Of a DNA stretch of 41,967 bases, positions 33,130 to 41,905 are shown piece by piece. Within the stretch, counting starts at the first letter, position 1, and each line of letters starts with the position of its first letter. This stretch comes from Firmicutes bacterium UBA4845 (GTDB lineage: Bacteria; Bacillota; Clostridia; Tissierellales; Sedimentibacteraceae), in NCBI GenBank assembly GCA_002399975.1, contig DHER01000063.1, positions 1-41,967 on the forward strand, written 5' to 3'. The notes beneath the pieces are model-generated. The model searched no databases, had not been told where the DNA came from, and saw only the letters and a program-made list of their open reading frames with translations. The translations under genes and the position numbers were made by a program.

Positions 33130-34443
33130 ATGCTTATTACTTTTACAGCAAAAAATTTTAAATCTTTTAAAAACGAATTTATTTTTTCCATGATGCCAGC
33201 GCCTAAACAAAAGGGACTTGACTGCAGTCTTTTAACAGAAAAAATTGGTGCAAAAAAGTGCAAGGCTCTTTGTTCTTCTGTAATATATGGCCTTAACGCA
33301 TCAGGAAAAACAAATGTTATAGAAGCAATGGAAACTTTTAAATCCATTATACTCAGAGGAAACATAAGAAATAGTGATGACAAAACTGTTCACACTGCAG
33401 GAAATATGTTAGAATTAATTCCAAACAACAGCTGCAGAGAAAAAAAGCCTTTGGAATTCTCCATAAAGTTTATAGAAAACAGTATTTTATTTGAATATAG
33501 TCTTTTAATAGATATAGGTCCTTTTTTAGACAGTTACTACAAACGTAAAATTCTAATGGAAAAACTATCAATAAACGGGAAACTGATTTTTAACAGAGAA
33601 AATGTACTTGATTTCGGAAACTTTAAGGTTATAAGAAAATACCTGATCAAAGGATTTGAAGAAAACCGTAACGGCGCCGTATCTATAGCTAAAAACAGTC
33701 TTAATGAAGAAGATCTGTTTTTAATGAACGGTTTTAAAACTATGTTCAGTCTAAAGCTTGTCAATATAATTACCGACTGGATGGAAAATAAATTTATTAT
33801 AATTTATAAAAATGACTGTCTTCACCTTATAAAAAAATATCTTGATTCAAGTGAACAATCAGAGTATATGAAAAAAGGCATACAGGATTTAGTAAGAATT
33901 TTCGGCGTCAATCCTAACACACTTGAATACATTCCATCTGACGACGATTCTGAAAACAGATTGTGTTCAATATTCGAGGGTATGGATAAAGGTTCTGCAA
34001 TATCTGCTGAATTGTTTGAATCATATGGAACAATAAAATTTGTAAACATGCTTCCTTTGATACTCAGCACCCTGCAAAACGGAGGAACACTTGTTATAGA
34101 TGAATTTGATGCATCTCTTCATCCTATGGTTATAATAAATATTATAAATATTTTTCATAATAAGCACATAAATATAAAAAATGCTCAGCTTATTTTTAAC
34201 ACACATAACCCTATATTCTTAAATTCGCACATTTTTAGAAGAGATGAGGTAAAATTCGTGAAACGAAACAGTGAAACAAGTACCCAATATACATTGTCTG
34301 ATTTCGGAACCGCAGGTCAAAAGGGTGTACGAAAAAATGAAGATTATATGAAAAATTATTTTTCCAATGAATACGGCGCAATTAAAAATATTGATTTTGC
34401 TCCTATTCTTGAAAATATAATGAAATTATACCCAAAAAATTAA
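33130..34443 (+). CDS. AAA15/COG1106 ATPase (RloA/AbiLi-like), orphan
   Basis: 437-residue SMC/ABC-like ATPase of the OLD-related group. Walker A is GLNASGKT (54-61), with the typical ITFTAKNFKSF opening; the signature region ESYGTIKF (297-304), Walker B TLVIDEFDASLHP (320-332) and switch histidine in FNTHNP (357-361) are intact. Between them is a variable helical and beta insertion. Close relatives are the ATPase halves of RloA-RloB and AbiLi-type phage defence pairs. The expected RloB-like partner (about 200 residues) is absent; atpI follows after 41 bases. The ATG follows GAAGGTG. A housekeeping role is also possible. Confidence 0.8.
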   Translation: MLITFTAKNFKSFKNEFIFSMMPAPKQKGLDCSLLTEKIGAKKCKALCSSVIYGLNASGKTNVIEAMETFKSIILRGNIRNSDDKTVHTAGNMLELIPNNSCREKKPLEFSIKFIENSILFEYSLLIDIGPFLDSYYKRKILMEKLSINGKLIFNRENVLDFGNFKVIRKYLIKGFEENRNGAVSIAKNSLNEEDLFLMNGFKTMFSLKLVNIITDWMENKFIIIYKNDCLHLIKKYLDSSEQSEYMKKGIQDLVRIFGVNPNTLEYIPSDDDSENRLCSIFEGMDKGSAISAELFESYGTIKFVNMLPLILSTLQNGGTLVIDEFDASLHPMVIINIINIFHNKHINIKNAQLIFNTHNPIFLNSHIFRRDEVKFVKRNSETSTQYTLSDFGTAGQKGVRKNEDYMKNYFSNEYGAIKNIDFAPILENIMKLYPKN

Positions 34444-34484
34444 ATTTGAAATTATCTTCATATAATAAGATAGAAAGTGGATTT

Positions 34485-34856
34485 ATGAATAATGGTCTAA
34501 TACTTAAAATTTCAAAAATTGTAACCATTTGCAGCCTTTTTGTCATAGGCGGCATGTCGCTTATTTTTAAAAATTCCGGTCCTATTATTTTAGGTTATGT
34601 GTTTGGAACTTTAATAAACATACTTTCATTGTTTTTAATAAACAACTCTGTAAGCAAAGCTGTTGTTATGGAACCGTCTAAAGCCCAAAAACATACGCGT
34701 CTTGACTATTTTATCAGGTGTTTTATATATTTTATGGTTCTAGTCATTTCTCATGCTGCAAAGTACTTAAATTTATTTTCAGCTTTCTTAGGATTAAATA
34801 TGGTGAAAATTGCTATTTATATTATGACGTTTTTTGACAAAAATTTTCCTGAATAA
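34485..34856 (+). CDS. atpI: ATP synthase subunit I (AtpI-like)
   Basis: 123-residue membrane protein with four hydrophobic segments, matching the small, poorly conserved AtpI family that helps assemble the c ring or supplies Mg2+. Assignment rests on size, hydrophobicity and its place just before atpB. The ATG at 34485 is preferred over a TTG at 34446 because AAAGTGG precedes it. A TATAAT at 34461-34466 lies just upstream, but with no recognisable -35 box, so the atp genes may depend partly on reading from the ATPase gene upstream. Confidence 0.72.
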   Translation: MNNGLILKISKIVTICSLFVIGGMSLIFKNSGPIILGYVFGTLINILSLFLINNSVSKAVVMEPSKAQKHTRLDYFIRCFIYFMVLVISHAAKYLNLFSAFLGLNMVKIAIYIMTFFDKNFPE

Positions 34857-34898
34857 TTATAACTTTATTTATTAAAATAAATGAAAAGGAGTATCAAA

Positions 34899-35564
34899 AT
34901 GGAAATACAACTTTTTATCGATGAAAATCAGATTATTATACCAAATACTATCGTAAATACAGTTATTGCAGGTATAATACTATCAATTCTTGCCATAACA
35001 GCCGTCCACAAGGCAAAAAAAGCAGACATAGATGAACCTCCTTCAGGTTTTATGAATTTAATTGAAATTATGGTGGAATCTATAAACAATATGGTGGTAA
35101 GCAATATGGGAGAAAGGAATATAAAATTTGCCCCGTTTATACTTACGCTAATAAGTTTTCTGGTAGTTTCCAATTTATCCGGACTTTTTACAATTGTATC
35201 TCCCACATCTGACTACAGTGTTACCCTTACCTTAGCACTAATAGTATTTTTCACCATCCAGTACAATAAAATTAAAAGCCAAGGAGGTATGCTTGGATAT
35301 ATGAAGGGATTTGCTAAGCCTTATGCTGTAATGACACCAATTAATATAATATCGGAAATTGCAAATCCTGTTTCAATGTCCTTTCGTCTTTTCGGAAATA
35401 TAATGAGCGGAACCTTAATCATGGGAATGCTATATAGCGCACTTGGATACTTCGCTCCTCTTATAACCCCTGTACTGCATTTATATTTCGATATATTTTC
35501 AGGAGTACTTCAGGCTTTTATTTTTACAATGTTAACAATGGTTTTTATAAATAATGCAACATAA
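34899..35564 (+). CDS. atpB: F-type ATP synthase subunit a
   Basis: 221-residue membrane subunit forming the ion half-channels against the c ring. The essential arginine is in SMSFRLFGNIMSG. About five or six membrane helices are visible. AAAAGGAG lies 7 bases before the ATG at 34899; an in-frame ATG at 34881 lies before the ribosome site and is rejected. It follows atpI by 42 bases and precedes atpE by 45. Confidence 0.95.
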   Translation: MEIQLFIDENQIIIPNTIVNTVIAGIILSILAITAVHKAKKADIDEPPSGFMNLIEIMVESINNMVVSNMGERNIKFAPFILTLISFLVVSNLSGLFTIVSPTSDYSVTLTLALIVFFTIQYNKIKSQGGMLGYMKGFAKPYAVMTPINIISEIANPVSMSFRLFGNIMSGTLIMGMLYSALGYFAPLITPVLHLYFDIFSGVLQAFIFTMLTMVFINNAT

Positions 35565-35609
35565 ATCAACATAAACAATTAAAATTTAGAAAATTAAAGG
35601 AGGAATATT

Positions 35610-35879
35610 ATGTTACAAGGAATATCAAGTGAAGGTTTCGTACTAGGATGCTCTGCATTAGGAGCAGGCATTGCAATGGTAGCAAGCATAGGCCCAGGCT
35701 TTGGCCAGGGTATTGCCGCTGGTAAAGCTGCAGAAGCAGTAGGAAGGCAGCCGGAAGCACAGTCGGAAATTACCCGTACTATGATTTTAGGCCAAGCGGT
35801 AGCTGAAACAAGTAGTATATACAGTTTAATTATAGCCATAATACTGCTTTTTGTTCAACCTTTGTTAAGCGGTCTGTAA
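35610..35879 (+). CDS. atpE: F-type ATP synthase subunit c, Na+-type ligand set
   Basis: 89-residue hairpin of two membrane helices forming the rotor ring. The ion-binding carboxylate is E66 in GQAVAETSSIYSL. Q33 (GFGQGIAAG), V64, T67 and Y71 correspond, with a shift of one, to Q32, 63, S66 and Y70 that coordinate Na+ in the Ilyobacter c ring; T in place of S keeps the hydroxyl. Na+ coupling is therefore likely. The loop is GRQPEAQ. AAGGAGG precedes the ATG. Confidence 0.95.
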   Translation: MLQGISSEGFVLGCSALGAGIAMVASIGPGFGQGIAAGKAAEAVGRQPEAQSEITRTMILGQAVAETSSIYSLIIAIILLFVQPLLSGL

Positions 35880-35923
35880 AATATTAAACAATATTTTGTA
35901 TACAGCTTAGAGGAGGTGTTAGT

Positions 35924-36436
35924 ATAAATTTTCAAGTTAGAGTTTTGCCTGACATAAACAACATGATAGTTGTCGCAGCAACTATACTTATATTGTATTT
36001 ATTATACAGAAAATTTTTATATACCCCGGTAAACAATCTACTGCAATCAAGAAAAAGTAGAGTTATGTCGGAAATAAACGGAGCAAAAGCCTTAAAGGAA
36101 GAGGCTTCAGTGATAAAAGCAGACCAAGAAAAAATTCTTGGTCAAGCTAAATCCGACGGCCAGGAAATAATTGAAAATGCAAGAATTTCAGGCGAGAAAA
36201 TCAAAGAAAATATTATAATTGAAGCAAAAAAAGAAGCCAAAGATATTATAATTAAAGCTGAAAAAGAAACCGAAAGACAAAAAAGAACAGCAATGGAAGA
36301 AATGAAAAATCAATCTGTTGAACTGGCCGTTATGATAGCTGCCAAAATATTGGATGAAAACATCAGTATAGACAAGCATAACAAGCTAATCAACGATTTT
36401 ATTGATGAGGCAGGTAATTCCCAATGGCAAATTTAG
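35924..36436 (+). CDS. atpF: F-type ATP synthase subunit b, apparent AUA start
   Basis: About 170 residues: one N-terminal membrane helix (MIVVAATILILYLLY) and a long charged coiled coil (about 50-150) forming the peripheral stalk. The strong ribosome site AGAGGAGGTG (35909-35918) is followed 7 bases later by in-frame ATA at 35924, giving (M)NFQVRVLPDINN before the helix. No ATG, GTG or TTG stands at proper spacing: the GTG at 35916 runs into a stop, TTG 35945 and ATG 35963 are 28 or more bases away. AUA initiation or a base error at this codon is the best reading. It overlaps atpH by 13 bases. Confidence 0.85.
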   Translation: MNFQVRVLPDINNMIVVAATILILYLLYRKFLYTPVNNLLQSRKSRVMSEINGAKALKEEASVIKADQEKILGQAKSDGQEIIENARISGEKIKENIIIEAKKEAKDIIIKAEKETERQKRTAMEEMKNQSVELAVMIAAKILDENISIDKHNKLINDFIDEAGNSQWQI

Positions 36437-36942
36437 TAAATAAAAAAAGCCGCATATCACTTGAAAAGAATCTGTCTTTAATAGGCTCCATATTAGAGTT
36501 GAATAAAGACGACGCTGCAAAAAATGATTTGGAGCTGATTAAAGAATTATTAATAGATGAGCCTGAGTTATCGGAAATACTAACCGATCCGTTTGTAAAA
36601 GAAGATAAAAAGAATAAACTGATTGACAATATTTTCAAGGGCAATGTTTCTGATAAAATTATAGATTTAATAAAGAAAATATTTGTCAGGAATGATGATG
36701 TAACACCTGTTGTTGCCATCACTGCAGTACCTATGGATAAAAATGCTCAGGACAGACTTGTAGATATTTTGCAGCATAAACTTAACAAAAATATAGCATT
36801 TTTTAACGAAGTAGATAAAAATATCATCGGAGGGGTCCTTCTAAAAGTTGGAGATAAACTTTTGGACGGAACTTTCCAGACACAATTAAATTCTATCGAA
36901 AAAACCTTGAAGAATGTATCATTATATGAGAAGGAGGTATGA
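36424..36942 (+). CDS. atpH: F-type ATP synthase subunit delta
   Basis: 172-residue OSCP-like subunit joining the peripheral stalk to the F1 head. The C-terminal family motif NIIGGVLLKVGDKLLDGT is present; the N-terminal helical domain is divergent. The start overlaps the end of atpF, so translation is coupled; AGGCAGG is a modest ribosome site. Confidence 0.92.
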   Translation: MANLVNKKSRISLEKNLSLIGSILELNKDDAAKNDLELIKELLIDEPELSEILTDPFVKEDKKNKLIDNIFKGNVSDKIIDLIKKIFVRNDDVTPVVAITAVPMDKNAQDRLVDILQHKLNKNIAFFNEVDKNIIGGVLLKVGDKLLDGTFQTQLNSIEKTLKNVSLYEKEV

Positions 36943-36943
36943 T

Positions 36944-38446
36944 ATGCAGCTGAAAAAAGCAGATATGAATTTAATCATAAAGGAACAACTACAAAAGTAT
37001 GAGAAAAAATTAGATTTTACAGATACTGGAACTGTAATAAGCATAGGCGACGGTATTGCCCAAGTTAATGGCCTCAGAGGCTGCATGTCAGGTGAATTGG
37101 TGGAATTTCCCGGAGAAATTTACGGTATGGCATTAAACCTGAAAACAGATGACGTAGGTTGCCTGCTTTTAGGCAATGACCGAAACATCAAGGAAGGGAA
37201 TACGGTCAAAAGAACAGGAAAAATAGTTGAAGTTCCGGTTGGAGAAAATCTAATTGGAAGAGTTGTCAATTCATTAGGAATGCCCATTGACGGCGGAGGA
37301 AATATAAGCGCCGATAAATTTATGCCTATTGAACATGACGCTCCTGGAATTAACGATAGAAAATCTGTAAGCGACCCTTTGCAAACAGGTATAAAAGCCA
37401 TTGATTCTATGTTCCCTATAGGAAAAGGCCAAAGAGAACTTATAATAGGCGACAGGCAGACAGGAAAAACTGCTTTGGCCACAGACACCATCATAAACCA
37501 AAAGGGCAAAAATGTCATATGCATATATGTGGCAATCGGACAGAAAAACTCAACTGTTGCTCAAATAGTTGAAATATTAAAAAATTATGGTTCAATGGAA
37601 TATACCATAGTAGTTTCATCAACAGCAAGTGAGCTGCCATCTTTGCAGTATATAGCACCTTATTCAGGTATAACTATGGCAGAAGAATTTATGGGCAAAG
37701 GCATGGATGTACTTATAGTATTTGATGATCTTTCAAAACATGCAGTCGCATATAGAACAATGTCATTGCTTTTGCGAAGACCGCCAGGAAGGGAAGCTTA
37801 TCCTGGAGACGTATTTTATCTTCATTCCCGTTTATTGGAAAGAGCTGCAAAATTAAACGATGAACATGGAGGAGGCTCCATAACTGCACTCCCCATAATT
37901 GAAACACAGGACGGAGATATATCCGCATATATACCAACCAATGTTATTTCCATTACTGATGGTCAAATTTTCCTTGAAACAGATCTGTTTTTTGCAGGTC
38001 AACGGCCTGCAATCAATACAGGGCTTTCTGTATCAAGAGTTGGCAGTTCCGCCCAAATTAAGGCAATGAAAAAGGTCTCGGGAAAATTAAAGCTTGACCT
38101 TGCCCAATACCGAGAATTAGCATCTTTTGCTCAATTTGGTTCTGAACTTGACAAAGATACCAAAGAAAGTCTTGAACAGGGAGAACGTATAATGGAACTT
38201 TTAAAGCAGCCCCAATACAACACCATGAAAACGGAACACCAGGTTATTATTCTATATGCCGGCATAAAAAAATATTTGCTGGATATTCCGGTTGATAAAA
38301 TAAAAACATTTGAAAAAGAATTTTTGAAATTTACTGAAAGTAATTATCCTCAGATTATTTTTGATATTGCAGAGACTAATGATTTAAGCGACGAAACCGA
38401 AAAACAATTAATAATGGCTATTAATGAATTCAAAAAAACATTTTAA
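36944..38446 (+). CDS. atpA: F-type ATP synthase subunit alpha
   Basis: 500-residue non-catalytic nucleotide-binding subunit of F1. The P-loop is GDRQTGKT (169-176), and the family signature is seen near PAINTGLSVSRVGS. AAGGAGG lies 6 bases before the ATG at 36944, one base after the atpH stop; in-frame earlier ATGs overlap atpH and are rejected. Confidence 0.97.
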   Translation: MQLKKADMNLIIKEQLQKYEKKLDFTDTGTVISIGDGIAQVNGLRGCMSGELVEFPGEIYGMALNLKTDDVGCLLLGNDRNIKEGNTVKRTGKIVEVPVGENLIGRVVNSLGMPIDGGGNISADKFMPIEHDAPGINDRKSVSDPLQTGIKAIDSMFPIGKGQRELIIGDRQTGKTALATDTIINQKGKNVICIYVAIGQKNSTVAQIVEILKNYGSMEYTIVVSSTASELPSLQYIAPYSGITMAEEFMGKGMDVLIVFDDLSKHAVAYRTMSLLLRRPPGREAYPGDVFYLHSRLLERAAKLNDEHGGGSITALPIIETQDGDISAYIPTNVISITDGQIFLETDLFFAGQRPAINTGLSVSRVGSSAQIKAMKKVSGKLKLDLAQYRELASFAQFGSELDKDTKESLEQGERIMELLKQPQYNTMKTEHQVIILYAGIKKYLLDIPVDKIKTFEKEFLKFTESNYPQIIFDIAETNDLSDETEKQLIMAINEFKKTF

Positions 38447-38468
38447 TTTACCCAATCAGGAGCGATAT

Positions 38469-39344
38469 ATGGCACAATCAATGCATGATATAAAGAGGAG
38501 AATAAAAAGCATCAGCAGCATAAAAAAAATTACAAGAGCTATGGAACTTGTTTCTTCGGCTAAACTGACAAAAGCGTCCTCTAGGTTGAAGAAATCAAGG
38601 CCATTCTATTATACGATACTCCGAGATACACAACAACTGCTGCATGCCTTGGGCGACGTAGATCATTCTTTGCTGGAGAAAAGAGAGATTAACAAATTTC
38701 TGTGTATAGTCATATCTGATGACCGCGGAATGTCCGGAGGATATAACAACAATATTGTTAAAACTACGGAAACCCTGATTAACAACAAAGAACATGATGT
38801 TGATTTGATCCTTATAGGAAGAAAATCAATAAATTACTTTAAAAGAAAAGACTACAGCATATTAAAAGAATATACAGGCATTTCGGAAGATCCGCAATTT
38901 GACCATGTTCAGGAAATATGCAATTACGTATTAAAATTATATGAAAATAAAAAAGTTGATAAAGTTGAGATTATTTACACGCAGTTTGTAAACAATATTT
39001 CTCAAGAACCCCAGGTTGTACAAATATTGCCTATTGAAAAATTTGTACAGGTGAAAGAAAGAAAAAATAAAGTCATAGATTTTGATCCTTCCGTTGAAGA
39101 TGTTTTAGATTATCTAATTCCAAAATATGTAGCCAGCAGTATATACGGTGCCCTTGTAGAAGCATCCTGCAGTGAACAGGCAGCAAGGCGTTTTGCAATG
39201 GAAACAGCAACCGACAATGCAGAAGAAATAATAGATGAATTGAAAAACACATACAATAAGGCAAGGCAGTCAGCCGTTACAACTGAAATAGCCGAAATTA
39301 TTTCCGGCGCCCAGGCAGTAAAGACAGATGATTCAAATTTATGA
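38469..39344 (+). CDS. atpG: F-type ATP synthase subunit gamma
   Basis: 291-residue central-stalk subunit. The N-terminal helix DIKRRIKSISSIKKITRAM-ELVSSAKL and the C-terminal helix ending NKARQSAVTTEIAEIISGA are typical. AGGAG lies 7 bases before the ATG at 38469. The 65-base gap to atpD (39345-39409) is less AT-rich than its surroundings and has short direct repeats (ACTCGTG, ACTCATG); no gene is seen there. Confidence 0.95.
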   Translation: MAQSMHDIKRRIKSISSIKKITRAMELVSSAKLTKASSRLKKSRPFYYTILRDTQQLLHALGDVDHSLLEKREINKFLCIVISDDRGMSGGYNNNIVKTTETLINNKEHDVDLILIGRKSINYFKRKDYSILKEYTGISEDPQFDHVQEICNYVLKLYENKKVDKVEIIYTQFVNNISQEPQVVQILPIEKFVQVKERKNKVIDFDPSVEDVLDYLIPKYVASSIYGALVEASCSEQAARRFAMETATDNAEEIIDELKNTYNKARQSAVTTEIAEIISGAQAVKTDDSNL

Positions 39345-39409
39345 CTTGATGTCGATCTCAAACTCGTGCGACTCATGTGATAGAAAATAAATAAAGAAAG
39401 GTTGACAAT

Positions 39410-40807
39410 ATGAAAGAAAACACAGGTAAGGTCATACAGATTATTGGCCCCATTGTGGATATTAAATTTACAGAAGAAACCATGCCGCAGTTACTGAATG
39501 CAGTTGAAATATATAATGGCAAAGAAAAAATTGTTATGGAAGTAGCCCAACATATAGGCAATGACACCGTCAGATGTGTCTCTATGGGTGTAACCGACGG
39601 ACTTGTGAGAGGAATGGAAGCTCTTGACACAGGCAGCCCAATACATGTGCCGGTAGGAAGAGAAACCTTAGGCAGGGTTTTCAATGTACTGGGAGATACA
39701 ATAGATGGAAAAGGAAAGATATCCATAAATAAATCAGCACCTATTCACAAGCCTGCTCCTTCTTTCGAAGATCAGGACACCTCCAATGAAATTTTGGAAA
39801 CAGGCATAAAGGTGGTAGATCTTATAGCTCCCTATGCAAAAGGGGGAAAAATAGGATTATTTGGGGGTGCAGGTGTAGGGAAAACCGTCCTTATACAGGA
39901 ATTAATAAACAATATAGCCATCAAGCATGGAGGACTGTCGATATTTGCAGGTGTAGGAGAAAGATCCAGAGAAGGAAACGATCTATATAATGAAATGATT
40001 GAATCCGGTGTTATTGACAATACTGTACTTGTTTTCGGACAAATGAATGAACCTCCCGGTGCAAGAATGAGAACTGCCTTGTCCGGACTGACAATGGCTG
40101 AATATTTCAGAGATGAAGAAAGACAGGATGTCCTGTTGTTTATAGATAATATATTCAGGTTTACTCAAGCAGGTTCGGAGGTTTCAGCACTTTTGGGAAG
40201 AATGCCGAGTGCTGTAGGATACCAGCCTACATTGGCTACTGAAATGGGTCAGCTTCAGGAAAGGATAACTTCTACAAAAAAAGGCTCCATTACTTCAGTC
40301 CAGGCTGTCTATGTGCCGGCTGACGATTTAACCGACCCGGCACCTACAGCGGCTTTTGCCCATCTAGATGCTACTACCGTTCTTTCAAGAAGCATATCAG
40401 AACTGGGCATATATCCTGCTGTAGATCCGTTAAACTCTACTTCCAGGAGATTAGATCCTAAAATTGTAGGTGAAGAACACTACAATGTAGCAAGGCAAGT
40501 TCAGGAAATACTTCAAAAATATAAGGACCTACAAGACATAATATCTATTTTAGGTATGGACGAATTGTCAGAAGACGATAAATTAATCGTGAACAGAGCA
40601 AGAAAAATACAAAGATTTCTGTCCCAGCCTTTCTTTGTTGCTGAAGAATTCACCGGCATAAAGGGTTCCTATGTTCCTGTTAGAGACACAATAAAAGGAT
40701 TTAAAGAAATACTTGAAGGCAAACATGATGATATACCCGAAACTTATTTCTTCATGAAAGGCACCATAGACGATGTTGTAGCAGATTTCAGAAAGGATGT
40801 AAAATAA
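39410..40807 (+). CDS. atpD: F-type ATP synthase subunit beta
   Basis: 465-residue catalytic subunit. P-loop GGAGVGKT (152-159), the catalytic glutamate in GVGERSREGND, Walker B VLLFIDNIFRFTQAG and the signature PAVDPLNSTSR are intact. GAAAGG lies before the ATG. One base separates its stop codon from atpC. Confidence 0.97.
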   Translation: MKENTGKVIQIIGPIVDIKFTEETMPQLLNAVEIYNGKEKIVMEVAQHIGNDTVRCVSMGVTDGLVRGMEALDTGSPIHVPVGRETLGRVFNVLGDTIDGKGKISINKSAPIHKPAPSFEDQDTSNEILETGIKVVDLIAPYAKGGKIGLFGGAGVGKTVLIQELINNIAIKHGGLSIFAGVGERSREGNDLYNEMIESGVIDNTVLVFGQMNEPPGARMRTALSGLTMAEYFRDEERQDVLLFIDNIFRFTQAGSEVSALLGRMPSAVGYQPTLATEMGQLQERITSTKKGSITSVQAVYVPADDLTDPAPTAAFAHLDATTVLSRSISELGIYPAVDPLNSTSRRLDPKIVGEEHYNVARQVQEILQKYKDLQDIISILGMDELSEDDKLIVNRARKIQRFLSQPFFVAEEFTGIKGSYVPVRDTIKGFKEILEGKHDDIPETYFFMKGTIDDVVADFRKDVK

Positions 40808-40808
40808 C

Positions 40809-41114
40809 ATGGGATCCTTCCATCTTGAAATTATAACGCCCGACAAACCTTTTTTTTCTAAAGACATAGACAGAGTTATTGTAAAATCATCAACAGGTGA
40901 TTTAGCCGTTCTGAAAAACAGAGCACCGCTGTTTGCAATCCTTAAAGCAGGCAAAATAAGAATATCTAACGAAAACAAAGAAATAGCTGCTAAAATTGAT
41001 TCAGGCTATTTAAATATAAATGATGATAATAATACAACCATAGTTACAAATTCCGCCCAGTGGTTAAGTGATCCTGACACATCTGATATACCGGACATGT
41101 CAGGTATAAATTAA
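40809..41114 (+). CDS. atpC: F-type ATP synthase subunit epsilon, lacking the C-terminal helical domain
   Basis: 101 residues. The N-terminal beta sandwich is complete (FHLEIITPDKPFFSKDIDRV, STGDLAVLKNRAPLFAILKAG, DSGYLNINDDNNTTIVTNSAQW). After about residue 85 the usual pair of helices (about 45 residues with an RA-rich pattern) is missing and replaced by a short acidic tail, LSDPDTSDIPDMSGIN. No continuation in another frame is seen before the terminator 13 bases later, so this looks like true loss rather than a frameshift. The missing domain inhibits ATP hydrolysis in many bacteria. Confidence 0.88.
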   Translation: MGSFHLEIITPDKPFFSKDIDRVIVKSSTGDLAVLKNRAPLFAILKAGKIRISNENKEIAAKIDSGYLNINDDNNTTIVTNSAQWLSDPDTSDIPDMSGIN

Positions 41115-41126
41115 ATAATTAAAATA

Positions 41127-41164
41127 AAACGGACGGTCACTTCTACGATACCGTCTGTTTTTTT
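41127..41164 (+). terminator. Terminator of the atp operon
   Basis: AAACGGACGG (41127-41136) pairs with CCGTCTGTTT (41151-41160), 10 pairs with one G-T, and the T run continues to 41164 (seven T). Placed 13 bases after the atpC stop. Confidence 0.88.
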
Positions 41165-41172
41165 ATAATTAA

Positions 41173-41844
41173 TTAACCTTCATATAAGCCTGAGGTCTTA
41201 TTAACATCAACTGCAAATAAAATTCCGTTTCCCGGCTCTTCAAGTTTCATGGCTTTATCAATAGCATCTATTACTTTTTGGGAGTGTTCTTTTTTTATAA
41301 TAATCATAACTATTTCTTTTTCATGCTCAACTTTCATTGAAAAAAACATATTTTCTTTTATACCGGAGCCTCGGGCATCCATTATCGTAGCACCTCTTGC
41401 ACCGGCAGATGTTGACACATCAACAACTTCTTTTCCTGCCCCCTTGTCAACTACTATAAAAATCACTTCATATTTCATACCTTTTTCACCTCCATTACCA
41501 TCACGTGAGCAATCTTGATCAAAGTTTCTTGTTCCCATGATTTTACTTAAAGGAAACGAAAATAATATTCCGTGATTAGGTTCATACAAATGAAATTTGT
41601 CTGTCAAATACTCATGCAGTTCTTCTTCAAATTCGCCCTTTACAATCATAATAAGAATTTCTTTTTTTTCTTCACTAAGTCCCAAAAATTCCAAAATACT
41701 GTTTTTTACGGTTCCTCTTCCTGAGAGTATAGTCCCGCCGGATACACCGGCTTCCTTGGCTGCTTCTAACACTGCAGAAGCGATACCTTTATTGAGGACA
41801 CAAAAGAATATTACCTTAGAATCGCCTTCAATATTTTGTTTCAA
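41173..41844 (-). CDS. Tandem PII-like regulatory protein
   Basis: 223 residues made of two PII-like ferredoxin-fold domains (about 8-107 and 122-223) joined by a glycine-rich linker. The halves share the pattern VIFFCVLNKGIASAVLEAAKEAG / VIFIVVDKGAGKEVVDVSTSAG (each shown broken by family), then GGTILSGRGT / GATIMDARGS, and NHGILFSFPL / GNGILFAVDV at their ends. They resemble the PII-related proteins found beside DUF1538 membrane proteins rather than GlnB, and no clear uridylylation tyrosine in a T-loop is seen. Ligand unknown. The start is TTG at 41844, 7 bases after AAAGGAG. Confidence 0.75.
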   Translation of the reverse strand: MKQNIEGDSKVIFFCVLNKGIASAVLEAAKEAGVSGGTILSGRGTVKNSILEFLGLSEEKKEILIMIVKGEFEEELHEYLTDKFHLYEPNHGILFSFPLSKIMGTRNFDQDCSRDGNGGEKGMKYEVIFIVVDKGAGKEVVDVSTSAGARGATIMDARGSGIKENMFFSMKVEHEKEIVMIIIKKEHSQKVIDAIDKAMKLEEPGNGILFAVDVNKTSGLYEG

Positions 41845-41905
41845 ATTAAAGCTCCTTTATTTTTTAGTTTGATCTATAAATTACTTTTTAAAAACCAGTA
41901 CAAAT

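Noticed and set aside
32842..33383. Two overlapping minus-strand frames (122 and 98 codons) in and beside the divergent promoter region
   Set aside because: Composition is Lys/Ile/Phe-rich as expected from AT-rich DNA; they run across promoters and the ATPase gene start without ribosome sites.
34444..34484. RloB-like partner gene after the AAA ATPase
   Set aside because: Only 41 bases lie before atpI, and no frame of the expected size exists on either strand nearby.
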